DNA from: PFJX01 sp031426735
GTDB lineage: Bacteria; Pseudomonadota; Gammaproteobacteria; Burkholderiales; Thiobacillaceae
Assembly: GCA_031426735.1 (NCBI GenBank)
Contig: JASJPK010000049.1
Coordinates: 32,322-96,321, forward strand
Direction of reading: 5' to 3'
Length of the DNA: 64,000 nt
Below the pieces are notes generated by a model. That model did not search any database. It had not been told where the DNA came from and saw nothing but the letters and a program-made list of their open reading frames with translations. Positions 53,052-62,753 of the stretch are shown here, one piece after another (within the stretch, counting starts at the first letter, position 1; each line of letters opens with the position of its first letter). A program made the translations under genes and the position numbers.

Positions 53052-53113
53052 GTAGGAGCGCCGGCGTCCCGCCGGCATCTCAAACACCAGCCGGCGGGAC
53101 GCCGGCGCTCCAC
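53052..53113. repeat. REP-like hairpin with 22-bp perfect stem
   Basis: GGAGCGCCGGCGTCCCGCCG… at 53055-53076 is mirrored at 53090-53111 with a 13-nt spacer; it begins with CGTAGGAGCG, the same start as the repeats near glgX. It lies between the convergent ends of the 165-aa gene and cimA and may block read-through. Confidence 0.85.
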
Positions 53114-53157
53114 GGCGCCTCTTCCCAACCGGGCGTTGTTTGCCTGCTTAACCGGCG

Positions 53158-54717
53158 CTACCCGCCCAACCGCACCAGCGCGTACTCCATGCTGTCCGAC
53201 AACGCGCGCCAGCTGGCGTCGATGATGTTGGGGCTGGCGCCGACCGTGGTCCAGCTTTCCTCGCCGCTCTGGAAGTCGATCAGTACGCGCGTGTTGGCGG
53301 CAGTGCCGGCATCGCCGGCGAGGATGCGCACCTTGTAATCGGTCAGATGCACCGTGCGCAGCACCGGATAGGCCTCCACCAGCGCCTCCTGCAAAGCCGT
53401 CGCCAGTGCGTTGACCGGGCCGTTGCCTTCGGCGGCGGTGAATTTCACCACCTCGCCGACCTTGACCTTCACCGTCGCCTCGGCGAGCAGGCCGCGGCCG
53501 TGGCGACGCTCGGTGATCACGAAATAATCGAGCAGTTCGAACGGACGCTGGTAGGCCGCATTCAGCCGGTGGAACATCAGTTCGACGCTGGCTTCGGCCG
53601 CCTCGAAGGTGAAGCCCTCGTGCTCCAGATGCTTGATCTGCGCCAGCACGTGCTGCGCCGCCTCGTTATCGAGATCCAGCCCCATCCGACGCGCCTGCAG
53701 CTGAATGTTGCCGCGCCCGGACAATTCCGAAGTCACCGCGCGCATTTCGTTGCCGACACGCTCCGGATCAATGTGCTGATAGGTATCCGGCGACTTCAGT
53801 ATCGCCGCGACGTGGATACCGCCCTTGTGGGCAAAGGCGGAATGGCCGGTGTAGGGCTGATGGTCGTCGTGCTTCAGGTTGACCACCTCGGCAACAAAAC
53901 GCGATAGCGAAGTCAGTTCGCGCAAACGCGTATCCGGCAGCACCTCATAGCCCATCTTCAATTGCAGATTGGGCAGGATGGTAACCAGATCGGCATTGCC
54001 GACCCGCTCGCCATAGCCATTGATCGTGCCCTGCACCATGGTCGCGCCGGCGCGAACCGCCGCCAGCGAATTGGCCACCGCGCAGCCGGTGTCGTTGTGG
54101 CAATGCACGCCAAGCTTCACGCCCGGCAGGCGCGTCGCCACCTTGCGCGTGATCGCCTCGATCTCCCACGGCAACTTGCCGCCGTTGGTCTCGCACAGCA
54201 CCAGCCAGTCCGCCCCCGCCTCGGCCGCCGCGCGCAAGCTCGCCAGCGCGTAGTCCGGATTGGCCAGAAAACCGTCGAAGAAATGCTCGGCGTCGAACAC
54301 CACCTCCCTGCCCTGTCCCTTCATCCACGCCACGCTGTCGCGAATCATCGCCAGGTTTTCCGCCAGCGTCGTCGCCAGCACATGCGTGACATGGAAGTCC
54401 CAGCTCTTGCCGACCAAAGTGACGGCCGGCGTACCGGCATCGACCAGCGCGCGCAAGTTGGCGTCGTCGTCGCAACGCGTATCGGCGCGGCGCGTGCGAC
54501 CGAATGCCGCCAGCCGCGCCGGCAGCTTCATGCGATTGGCGCGGGCGAAGAAATCCGCATCCTTCGGGTTCGACCCCGGCCAGCCGCATTCGATGTATTG
54601 CATGCCGAACGCCGCCAGACGGTGCGCGATGGTCAGCTTGTCTTCCACCGAAAGGGAGATGTCTTCACGCTGGGCGCCGTCGCGCAGCGTGGTGTCGTAA
54701 AGAAAAATCGAGGTCAT
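53158..54717 (-). CDS. cimA: (R)-citramalate synthase
   Basis: 519 residues. Condenses pyruvate and acetyl-CoA to citramalate, opening the threonine-independent route to 2-oxobutyrate and isoleucine; LeuCD and LeuB then act on the C5 intermediates. DTTLRDGAQREDISLS is the condensing-enzyme signature; LVLCETNGGKLPWEIEA, GVHCHNDTGCAVANSLAAV (metal His) and the C-terminal regulatory domain follow. Length and the domain layout match CimA rather than LeuA. It lies 750 bp from leuC in the same direction. Confidence 0.93.
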   Translation of the reverse strand: MTSIFLYDTTLRDGAQREDISLSVEDKLTIAHRLAAFGMQYIECGWPGSNPKDADFFARANRMKLPARLAAFGRTRRADTRCDDDANLRALVDAGTPAVTLVGKSWDFHVTHVLATTLAENLAMIRDSVAWMKGQGREVVFDAEHFFDGFLANPDYALASLRAAAEAGADWLVLCETNGGKLPWEIEAITRKVATRLPGVKLGVHCHNDTGCAVANSLAAVRAGATMVQGTINGYGERVGNADLVTILPNLQLKMGYEVLPDTRLRELTSLSRFVAEVVNLKHDDHQPYTGHSAFAHKGGIHVAAILKSPDTYQHIDPERVGNEMRAVTSELSGRGNIQLQARRMGLDLDNEAAQHVLAQIKHLEHEGFTFEAAEASVELMFHRLNAAYQRPFELLDYFVITERRHGRGLLAEATVKVKVGEVVKFTAAEGNGPVNALATALQEALVEAYPVLRTVHLTDYKVRILAGDAGTAANTRVLIDFQSGEESWTTVGASPNIIDASWRALSDSMEYALVRLGG

Positions 54718-55311
54718 GGACGCAACCGGATGGAGGGTGGAGTGGTGGGCGTACCCGCGGCACCGTTAACCCTCCCCAGGACTTGGCACCGTAACGGGAG
54801 CCTACCGCAAAGCAACATGACTAGGCCAGTTCATCCGGCGTGGATGCGGCAGGGGCGACCTATTCAGCATCACGTCAGCCAACGCAACGGGCGCGATTCG
54901 CCCGTTGAACCAGCTTCGACAATCCTCCAGAGCCACCTACGCATTCAGGTAATTGTCGATATTTTTTACATTCCGATGAATTCACTCGGCTTTTCATATT
55001 TTGATATGTCTTTCGAATCAATCGCATAAAGCATTTACATAGACACGGAATGAATATTGCTTAAGGGAATGCACTATGCCTAAAGAAATATACGTCCAGA
55101 ATTTGAAGCAGTGAGTTTCACCATGCAACTAGCACTCGGTGGTCGATCAATACCGATTTCCTGAGCCGATCAATCTGATTGGAGAACGACATTTCGTTCA
55201 CCTTGCTTTGCGATTCGCTAAGCGCCAACGCCGCCTGTCTGGAGCGGGCCCAGGATCTTGCTCATTTCTACTTCGGACAGCGCGGCCGGGGGCTGGACCA
55301 GGCTGGCATAG
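54718..55311. other. Long AT-rich intergenic region before the PEP-CTERM cluster
   Basis: Holds no supported gene. From about 54940 to 55130 it is notably AT-rich (ATATTTTTTACATTCCGATG; TTCATATTTTGATATGTC), which fits a promoter or remnant of lost genes. Bases 55180-55311 encode no recognisable protein on either strand, though they lead into the PEP-CTERM fragment. Confidence 0.45.
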
Positions 55312-55557
55312 TTGAAGCTTCGTCGGCCAGATCGGCGACACATCAGCTTCGAAGGTCCCACCGTGCTCGCCCGTTTGACCCTGCCGAACGCGACCTTCGA
55401 CAGCAGCGAAGACTGGCAGGTCAATGTCATGGCGGGCGTTTACGGTTCCGTCGGCGTCACCCCTGTGCCCGAACCGGAAACCTGGGCGATGTTGCTCTCC
55501 GGCCTGGGCGTGGTGGGCTGGGCTGCACAAACAGAGATGTCGATATCCGCTCGATAG
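55312..55557 (+). pseudogene. PEP-CTERM protein fragment
   Basis: The frame reads …LTLPNATFDSSEDWQVNVMA … VTPVPEPETWAMLLSGLGVV and ends in GWAAQTEMSISAR. VPEPETWAMLL-x-GLGxxGW is the PEP-CTERM sorting signal with its transmembrane part, but no proper start or signal peptide lies in frame and the basic cluster after the helix is gone. It is the last part of a decayed gene; its left boundary is uncertain. Confidence 0.65.
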
Positions 55558-55605
55558 TGCCCGACTGCTGCGCAGGCCGGCAGATTGATTGAAGGAGACA
55601 TGAAC

Positions 55606-57975
55606 ATGACAACCGAGGTAAAGCCCCCGCCCCACCTAACCGCTCTGATCACTGCTTTGTTGATGGCCGGTCTCGGCGCTCCGCTTGACACATCGGCAGC
55701 GAGTGTGGCGTCCAAGATCTGGGTAACCGACACCGGTGATTGGCATATCGCCGGCAACTGGGATCCAGTTGGCATACCTGACGCGGGGGAATGGGTCCTG
55801 ATCGATCGATCCGATGCCAGAGTCAGCTACCTCAACAACGCCGACCCGCTGCTGGGCGCATTGACCGTTGACAGCACGGAGGATGCCTCCGGCAAACACG
55901 CCATCCTGCTGATTCAGGACATCAACCAGCCTCCGCTCTCGACCACCCAACTCACTGTCGGCGAGACCCGATTCGGTCAGATTTTTATGGCGACCGGCAC
56001 GCTCAATGCCGGTGGAATGACGTTTGCTTCCGGAGTGGGGAGTTGGGGGTCGCACTGGATGCAGGGCGACTCAAAAGTCACCGCCGGCTTCCTGACGGTG
56101 GGCGGCGTGGGATTCGGCAGCTTCTTCCAGACCGGCAATAGCGACGTCAATGTTGCCGACGGCTTGACCCTGGGTATGGATTCAGGCGGCTTCGGCCACT
56201 ACGCCATGGCCGACTTCAGTACGCTGAAAATCCTCGGTCAGTTCACCGTTGGCGCATCCGGCTCCGGCAATTTCATTCAAACCGCCGGCACCGTCGATAA
56301 CACCGCCAACGCCCTCTATCTAGGCGAGTACGCCACCGGCTCAGGCAGTTACGAGATATCGGGCGGCGAACTCAAGACCGGCGGCATCGGCATCGGCGAA
56401 TGGGGCGGCACGGGTCAGTTCACCCAATACGGCGGCATCGTCACCATCAGCAACGACCTGGGTATCGCCCGGCAAACGGCATCGAATGGCATTTACACCC
56501 TGCATGGCGGCCAACTGTCCGCAACCAGCGCACAGATCGGCATCGACGGCAACGGCAACTTCATCCAGTACGGCGGTCAGTTCAGCGTGACCGGGGACCT
56601 CAACATCGCCAGCGGCGCCGGCTCCGGATATTTCGAGATGGACGATCCCGGCGCGCTCGGCAACGTCAAACTCGACACAGACGTGCTGCGCATCGGCACT
56701 CAGAACACCGGCAGCTTCCTGCAGAAAGCCGGCATGATCAACGTCAGGCAGATCATGGTCATCGCCGAGAACCTCGGCATCCAGGGCAGCTTCCGTATGG
56801 ACGGCGGCATCCTGAACACACCTGCCTTGTTCGTCGGTGATTCCGGCAAGGGCAGCTTCATCCAGACTGCCGGCATCAATAACAGCACCGACCTGGCCAT
56901 CGCCGTGTATGGCGCGGCTAGCGGTCAGCCGCTCAGTGAAGGCCGCTACAAAATCGAAGGCGGCGAACTGAACACCCACTTCGTCCGCATCGGCAACGAA
57001 GGACGCGGCCATTTCGTGCAGACCGGCGGTATCCATACGGTACGGACCCGGATCCTCGATCCACTCACCGGCAACATCGATCCCGGCAGCGGCGAAATCG
57101 TCGTCGCCAACCTGGCCGGCAGCGAAGGAACTTACGAACTGCAAGGCGGCGCGCTCAACGCAACCCGGATTTACATCAACGGACGCGGAACCGGCGGCGA
57201 CGGCACGTTGCTTTATTCCGGCGGCGACCTGAAAGCAGACATCGAGAATCGCGGTTATGTCGAACTTTCCGGGGCAGGCATACGCACGATAGACGGCAAC
57301 GTCTTCAACGACTGAACCTGGAAAGTCTCCGGCACCAGCGCGACCTACACCGGCACGTTCACCAATGCCCACGCCTATATCAGCGACCCGTCGGTGAATA
57401 CCTTCTTCGACCTGATCATCACCGAAAACGGCTACCTGATCGGCGGCGTCGGCGATCGTTTCGAGATCAAGGGCAAGCTTGAGTCGCACAGTTATCAGGA
57501 TGCCCTGTGGGACACCCGGAACGCCCAGTTGATATTCCTCGGCGGCAGCGTCCACGAGTTCTACATCACCGGCCTCGACCGAGGCCGCAGTTCGGCGGGC
57601 TACGTCGACAACTTCGGCTGGGGCGACCTGCAAATCGACAACGGCACATCTCTCTTCCTGATCGACAGCAATGACCCCGGCGGCGCGCTGTATGTCGGCA
57701 CGATCTCCGGCCTCGACATCGTCGGCGACAGCATCGAGAACATCCAAGGCAACGGCCTGAACATCTATTACGCGCCTTGGGCCAATGCCTATCTGAATGG
57801 TCAAACCTACCAGCTTGCCGACGGCGGCACGCTGGCGCCGGTGCCGGAGCCCGAAACCTGGGCGATGTTGCTGGCCGGACTGGCGCTGACGGGATGGAGG
57901 CTGCGGCGACAACCAGTATTGATCAACGGACACCAGGCAATTGAAAAACGTCCATTCGAAACCGCGACTTTTTGA
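55606..57975 (+). pseudogene. PEP-CTERM beta-solenoid protein interrupted by one in-frame TGA
   Basis: ATG 55606 has AAGGAGA eight bases upstream. The frame runs without shift to 57975 but contains TGA at 57313-57315 (codon 570). Before it: signal peptide (LTALITALLMAGLGA), then imperfect repeats of the type GNFIQTAG, GQFTQYGG, GNFIQYGG, GSFLQKAG, GHFVQTGG, indicating a secreted beta-helix/beta-solenoid. After it the frame resumes (TWKVSGTSATYTGTFTNAHA) and ends with the PEP-CTERM signal VPEPETWAMLLAGLALTGWR. The TGA therefore removes the sorting signal. It ends with an unusual 20-residue tail after the arginines. If the stop is not read through, a 569-residue protein without sorting signal is made. 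Confidence 0.85.
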
Positions 57976-58005
57976 GCCTCTGCGAATCACCAAGGAGCTT
58001 CAATC

Positions 58006-58917
58006 ATGAAACTGACCTCACTGTTTCTCGCCCTACTGGTCTCCACCTTGCCGACAAAGGCCGCCAGCGTAGACGTCCAGGCGGACTACTCAATCAACGG
58101 CAACACGGCCATCGATAACGGAGGACTCCCTGGGCATGTTGGCGCAGTGGTTGAGCCAGGATGGGACGGTGAAGGCAATTTCCTTAACCTGACTGATCCG
58201 TTTCTCGCCATACCTGCTCCTTCGAACCCTATAGGCCAAGCCCAGGCCTATGGCGATGCCGCCGGCAACATTGCCGTGCAAGCCGGTTTTCTGGCGCCAG
58301 GTGGCGGCCCTGTCGATAGCCTGCACGCCAAGACGGTATGGTCCAGCACAGTCACCAACCTATCGGGTGGCAGCCAGGCTTACACGTTCAACTTTCAAAT
58401 TGCTCCCGGTGGCATTCTGGCCGGCGCCGACGCTGCCGGAACCTGGAATGGCGGCGGCATGCAAGCGAGCTACAACATCAAAATCATGCTCGGCGATACC
58501 GAGATATGGAGTTCCGGAGCCGCGTTGCGGGTGGGCAAGGATGAGGGAACATGGCATGACGACTTGACGCTTTCCGGCTTTCAGTTGGGAAGAACCTTTT
58601 CGACAGACATCACCTACGGCAACTGCCCCGGTTACGGCAATTGTGCCGGCTACACATTCGGCAGCTACAGCGACCAACTGAATCTGGGCACCTTCGCCAA
58701 CAACGCATCGTTCACTGTCTCCTATCTGATGGAAGTAAACGTGGCCGGACCAATCGTAGAGACCGGCGCCTATGCCGTATTTGGCGACCCGCTCAATTTG
58801 AACGGCGAAGGCGGCAGCATGTTCGGTCAGGTGACTGCCGTACCCGAGCCCGAAACCTGGGCGATGCTGCTGGCCGGACTGGGTTTGGTCGGCTGGATGG
58901 CACGTCAGCGAGGATAA
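58006..58917 (+). CDS. PEP-CTERM sorted protein, 303 aa
   Basis: Intact. Signal peptide MKLTSLFLALLVSTLPTKAA, a beta-rich body (TYGNCPGYGNCAGYTFGSYS; TAGTWNGGGMQASYN-like), and the C-terminal signal AVPEPETWAMLLAGLGLVGW followed by MARQRG. An exosortase/EpsH system elsewhere should cleave at PEP and anchor it to exopolysaccharide or the envelope. AAGGAG lies before the ATG. Function of the body is unknown; strongly terminated downstream. Confidence 0.9.
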   Translation: MKLTSLFLALLVSTLPTKAASVDVQADYSINGNTAIDNGGLPGHVGAVVEPGWDGEGNFLNLTDPFLAIPAPSNPIGQAQAYGDAAGNIAVQAGFLAPGGGPVDSLHAKTVWSSTVTNLSGGSQAYTFNFQIAPGGILAGADAAGTWNGGGMQASYNIKIMLGDTEIWSSGAALRVGKDEGTWHDDLTLSGFQLGRTFSTDITYGNCPGYGNCAGYTFGSYSDQLNLGTFANNASFTVSYLMEVNVAGPIVETGAYAVFGDPLNLNGEGGSMFGQVTAVPEPETWAMLLAGLGLVGWMARQRG

Positions 58918-58960
58918 GCATTCCCGTCAGTCATCGATCAGAGCGATCAGAGACGGCAAC

Positions 58961-58991
58961 AGGCCCCGGCGCAATGCCAGGGCCTTTTTTT
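58961..58991 (+). terminator. Rho-independent terminator
   Basis: AGGCCC(C)GGC-GCAAT-GCC(A)GGGCCT followed by seven T. It ends the PEP-CTERM gene; its T-run overlaps the 3' end of the convergent MFS gene. Confidence 0.8.
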
Positions 58992-60135
58992 ATGCTTTGC
59001 CTCGCCAAGCAAATACCAGCGCGGCCAGGACCGCGCAACTTGCCGCCAACGAGAAGGTCACCCCCGCGCCCAGACTATCCCAGGCAGCTCCCGAATACAG
59101 GCTGCCGATGGTGCCGCCAATGCCGAACGCGATGCTGTTGTAGAACGCCTGGCCGCGCGCCTGGTTCTTGCCGGTGAAATGCCGGTGCACCAGCGACAGC
59201 GCGGCAGCGTGGTAGGCGCCGAAAGTGAACGCGTGCATCAACTGCGCGAGCAGCAGCACCGGCAGGTTGTCGGCATACCAGCCGATCAGGACGAAACGCA
59301 CGGCGGCGATGATCAAGGTCGCCAGCAACACCGTTTCCGCCCGCACCGCGCGAAACACGCGCGGCATCACCAGAAAAATGCCGATCTCGCACACCACGCC
59401 GAGCGCCCACAGCCAGCCGGCAAACGATTTGCTGTAACCGGATTCGACCAGATGGATCGTGAAGAAGGTGTAGTACGGCCCGTGCGCCGCCGCCATCAGC
59501 AAGGCAGCGGCGAACAGCGCCACCACTTCCGGCCGGCGTAGCACGTCGCGCATCGGGATGTGGACATGTTCATGCCGCGCGATTTCCGCCTCGGGAATGA
59601 CCCGCGAGGTCAGCACGATGCCGACCAGCAACCCGAGCACGACCCAGGGCACCAGCTTGATCGAAGCATGATCCAGCGCCGCGCCGAGGCCGACCACGAC
59701 CAGGATGAAGCCGACCGAGCCCCATAGCCGGATGCGGCCGTAACGGTCCGTGCTCTTGCCCAGATGCGATAGCGTGGTGGCTTCCACCAGCGGCAGCGAC
59801 GCGCTCCAGAAGAAGCTGATCAGGCTCATCACCGCGAACAGCGCCCAGAACGAGGTGGCCCAAAACACGCCGATAAATGCGATCAGGCAAACCAGCGCGG
59901 CCAGTTGCACGATGGCGACGCGGCGGCCGGTGTGATCGGCGATATGGCCCCAGATATTGGGCGCGAAGATACGCATCACCTGCAGCAGCGACATCAACAC
60001 GCCGATCTGGAACGCGTTGAATTCGAGCGAACGCAAATACAGGCCCCAGAACGGCGCCATCGCGCCGACGAAGGCGAAGTAGAAGAAATAGAAACCGGAC
60101 AGTCGCCAGTAGGGAAGTTTTGCGTGCGGCGACAT
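58990..60135 (-). CDS. MFS transporter, MFS_1-like/HcaT-type
   Basis: 381 residues with 12 predicted membrane helices; MFS signature loop WGHIADHTGRRVAIVQ between TM2 and TM3 and GRIRLWGSVGFILVVVG; second half KNQARGQAFYNSIAFGIGGT. Sequence type is that of the 3-phenylpropionate permease-like (PPP) branch. Substrate unknown. It lies directly downstream of aroC (66 bp), in the same direction. Confidence 0.9.
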   Translation of the reverse strand: MSPHAKLPYWRLSGFYFFYFAFVGAMAPFWGLYLRSLEFNAFQIGVLMSLLQVMRIFAPNIWGHIADHTGRRVAIVQLAALVCLIAFIGVFWATSFWALFAVMSLISFFWSASLPLVEATTLSHLGKSTDRYGRIRLWGSVGFILVVVGLGAALDHASIKLVPWVVLGLLVGIVLTSRVIPEAEIARHEHVHIPMRDVLRRPEVVALFAAALLMAAAHGPYYTFFTIHLVESGYSKSFAGWLWALGVVCEIGIFLVMPRVFRAVRAETVLLATLIIAAVRFVLIGWYADNLPVLLLAQLMHAFTFGAYHAAALSLVHRHFTGKNQARGQAFYNSIAFGIGGTIGSLYSGAAWDSLGAGVTFSLAASCAVLAALVFAWRGKA

Positions 60136-60201
60136 GGCGTCAGGGTTGCGCCCCGGCGCAAGCCGGGACGGGAGAGAAAAGAATAAGTCGGGCGGCCTGG
60201 A

Positions 60202-61305
60202 TCAGCGCCCGACGCGGCCGGGAATGACCGGCGTCGCGCAAACCACATCGGCGTTCTGCGCGCGCTGGCGCAGGGCGTGATCCATCAACACGATAGCCAG
60301 CATCGCCTCGGCGATGGGGGTGGCGCGGATGCCGACGCAGGGATCGTGGCGCCCCTCGGTCACCACTTCGACTGGCTCGCCGCGCACGTTGATCGAACGG
60401 CCGGGAATACGCAGGCTAGAAGTCGGCTTGATCGCGATGGAGGCGGTGATGTCCTGCCCGGTGGAGATGCCGCCGAGAATGCCGCCGGCATGATTCGACA
60501 GAAAACCGGCCGGCGTCATCTCGTCGCGGTGTTCGGTGCCTTTCTGCGCCACGACCGCGAAGCCGTCGCCGATTTCGACCCCCTTCACCGCGTTGATGCT
60601 CATCAGCGCATGCGCCAGATCGGCATCGAGGCGGTCGTACACCGGTTCGCCCAGACCGATGGGCACGTTTTCCGCCACCACGTTGATGCGCGCGCCGACC
60701 GAGTCGCCGGATTTGCGCAGCGCATCCATGTATTCCTCCAGACCAGCCACGGCAGCGGCGTCCGGCGCGAAGAACGGATTGGCATGCACGTCATCCCAGG
60801 TCTTGAACGGCACCGCGATGGGGCCAAGTTGCGCCAGATAGCCGCGGATCACGGTGCCGTACTTCTCGAACAGCCATTTTTTCGCAATGGCGCCGGCCGC
60901 CACCCGCACCGCCGTTTCGCGGGCCGAAGAACGGCCGCCGCCACGGTAATCGCGGAAACCGTATTTCTGGTTGTAGGTGTAATCGGCGTGCCCCGGCCGG
61001 AAGGTCTCGGCGATGTTGCCGTAATCCTTGCTGCGCTGGTCTTCGTTGCGAATCAACAGCGCAATCGGCGTGCCGGTGGTCTTGCCGTCGAACACGCCGG
61101 ACAGGATTTCCACCGTATCCGACTCGCGCCGCTGCGTGACATGGCGCGACGTGCCGGGCTTGCGCCGGTCCAGATCGAGCTGGATGTCGGCCGCGCACAG
61201 CGACATGCCGGGCGGACAACCATCGACGACGCAGCCGATGGCCGGGCCATGCGATTCGCCAAAAGACGTTACCGAAAAGACCAATCCCAGAGAGTTTCCC
61301 GACAT
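60202..61305 (-). CDS. aroC: Chorismate synthase
   Basis: 367 residues. FMN-dependent 1,4-elimination of EPSP to chorismate, last shikimate step. SVTSFGESHGPAIGCVVDG at the N-terminus, RPGHADYTYNQKYGFRDYRG and GRSSARETAVRVAAGAIAKK, and SFATPV-like end ATPVIPGRVGR. Start ATG 61305. Complete. Confidence 0.97.
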   Translation of the reverse strand: MSGNSLGLVFSVTSFGESHGPAIGCVVDGCPPGMSLCAADIQLDLDRRKPGTSRHVTQRRESDTVEILSGVFDGKTTGTPIALLIRNEDQRSKDYGNIAETFRPGHADYTYNQKYGFRDYRGGGRSSARETAVRVAAGAIAKKWLFEKYGTVIRGYLAQLGPIAVPFKTWDDVHANPFFAPDAAAVAGLEEYMDALRKSGDSVGARINVVAENVPIGLGEPVYDRLDADLAHALMSINAVKGVEIGDGFAVVAQKGTEHRDEMTPAGFLSNHAGGILGGISTGQDITASIAIKPTSSLRIPGRSINVRGEPVEVVTEGRHDPCVGIRATPIAEAMLAIVLMDHALRQRAQNADVVCATPVIPGRVGR

Positions 61306-61481
61306 GCCACCGCTCGCTTCAAATCGACAGCCTGAAAAGTAACACAGGCCATGCCTGGAACGCCTCAACAGGCACCACCGATCGATGCTCGATGCGACTC
61401 GGCGAAACTCCTTTAAAGTTGTTGTACTGCAAGCCGATGTGAACGTACTTACTCCAACGGCTCCTATTAAAGGCTTCCCTG

Positions 61482-62726
61482 ATGCAGTTACCCGGTATTT
61501 GGCGTCAAGCCATGCTTCGCATCGCCGGCGCGGTCGCCATATTGAGCATCGCACTCGGCAGCCTGGAATATTTCCTGGAAATCGAGCGCGTGGATGAAGC
61601 CGTCGTACGCCTCGCACAGACTGAAGCGCACGACTTCGTCGCGAAGCATTTGAGCAACGGCTCCGCCCATCAACTGGACGATGCGAAACTCACGGCAGCG
61701 ATCCGCGCCGTCCTGATCGGTCATTTCCCCATTGTCGAGTTCTACGACCCGCAAAAAAACAAGCGCGTGGAAGTGCTGGCGGATGGCAAGGAATGGGTAG
61801 AAACCGCACTGAAAGGCAGGCGGCACGGCTTCCCGACGGACAAAACCCCCATCTATCACCGCATCGATGTGCGGGACTCGACCTTCATCCAGGTGCTGAT
61901 TCCCCTGCCGGTCGGCATTTTTGAAGGCGTATACGAAGTCGATGCCAAAACCACTGCAGAAATCAGGCAAAACCTGATCCGCGCCGTGCTGGCCGTGGTC
62001 TTTTCAGTCGTCGCCACCGGCGTACTCCTGTTTCCCCTGCTGATCGGCTTGAACCGGGAAGTTGTGCGCACCTCCAAAGCCATCCTGGCCGGCAACCTCG
62101 AACTGATGGAAGTGCTTGGCGGCGCCATCGCAAAACGCGATTCCGATACCAGTACGCATAACTACCGGGTCACGCAGTACGCCATCGAACTGGCACGTGC
62201 GATCAATCTGCCGAAGGACGAGATCACCGCCTTGATTGCCGGCGCGTTCCTGCATGACGTCGGCAAGATCGGCATACCGGATGCCATCCTGCTGAAACCC
62301 GGCAAACTCGACGCGCAAGAGTTCTCGGTCATGCAGACCCACGTCAATCTGGGCGGCCAGATCCTGGAGAAAGCCGCCTGGCTGGCGACCGCTCGCGACG
62401 TGGTGTTGAACCATCACGAAAAATACGATGGCAAGGGCTATCCCAACGGCCTCGTTGGTGAAGCGATTCCCTTGTCGGCACGGATTTTCGCGATCGTCGA
62501 CGTATTCGACGCACTCACCTCGAAACGCCCCTACAAGGAACCGATGTCGCTGGAGAAATCACTCGGCATTCTCAGGCAGGATGCAGGCAGTCATTTCGAT
62601 CCGGCGCTGGTCGATGCCTTCGAACGCATCGCACCAGCGCTACACCAACGTCTGAGAAACATGACGGACGCGGCCGTGGAAGACCAGTTGCGGCAGCACG
62701 CCGCCGACTATTACGGCCTGACCTGA
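61482..62726 (+). CDS. HD-GYP domain protein, putative c-di-GMP phosphodiesterase
   Basis: 414 residues: TM helix (~9-28), periplasmic sensor region (~30-165), second TM (~168-190), then HD-GYP: HNYRVTQYAIELARAINLPK, FLHDVGKIGIPDAILLKPGK, and NHHEKYDGKGYPNGLVGEAI; the GYP is kept and the HD metal ligands are present, so an active phosphodiesterase is expected. It degrades cyclic di-GMP, linking an external signal to motility/biofilm. Divergent from aroC. Confidence 0.93.
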   Translation: MQLPGIWRQAMLRIAGAVAILSIALGSLEYFLEIERVDEAVVRLAQTEAHDFVAKHLSNGSAHQLDDAKLTAAIRAVLIGHFPIVEFYDPQKNKRVEVLADGKEWVETALKGRRHGFPTDKTPIYHRIDVRDSTFIQVLIPLPVGIFEGVYEVDAKTTAEIRQNLIRAVLAVVFSVVATGVLLFPLLIGLNREVVRTSKAILAGNLELMEVLGGAIAKRDSDTSTHNYRVTQYAIELARAINLPKDEITALIAGAFLHDVGKIGIPDAILLKPGKLDAQEFSVMQTHVNLGGQILEKAAWLATARDVVLNHHEKYDGKGYPNGLVGEAIPLSARIFAIVDVFDALTSKRPYKEPMSLEKSLGILRQDAGSHFDPALVDAFERIAPALHQRLRNMTDAAVEDQLRQHAADYYGLT

Positions 62727-62753
62727 CCACATCCGGCGCAGCGTGGCCCCGCG

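Noticed and set aside
57313..57315. Selenocysteine or programmed read-through at the TGA in the PEP-CTERM gene
   Set aside because: No selenocysteine-protein context, no bacterial SECIS-like hairpin seen right after the codon, and the repeats suggest an ordinary Gly/Trp codon. A nonsense mutation or sequencing error is simpler.
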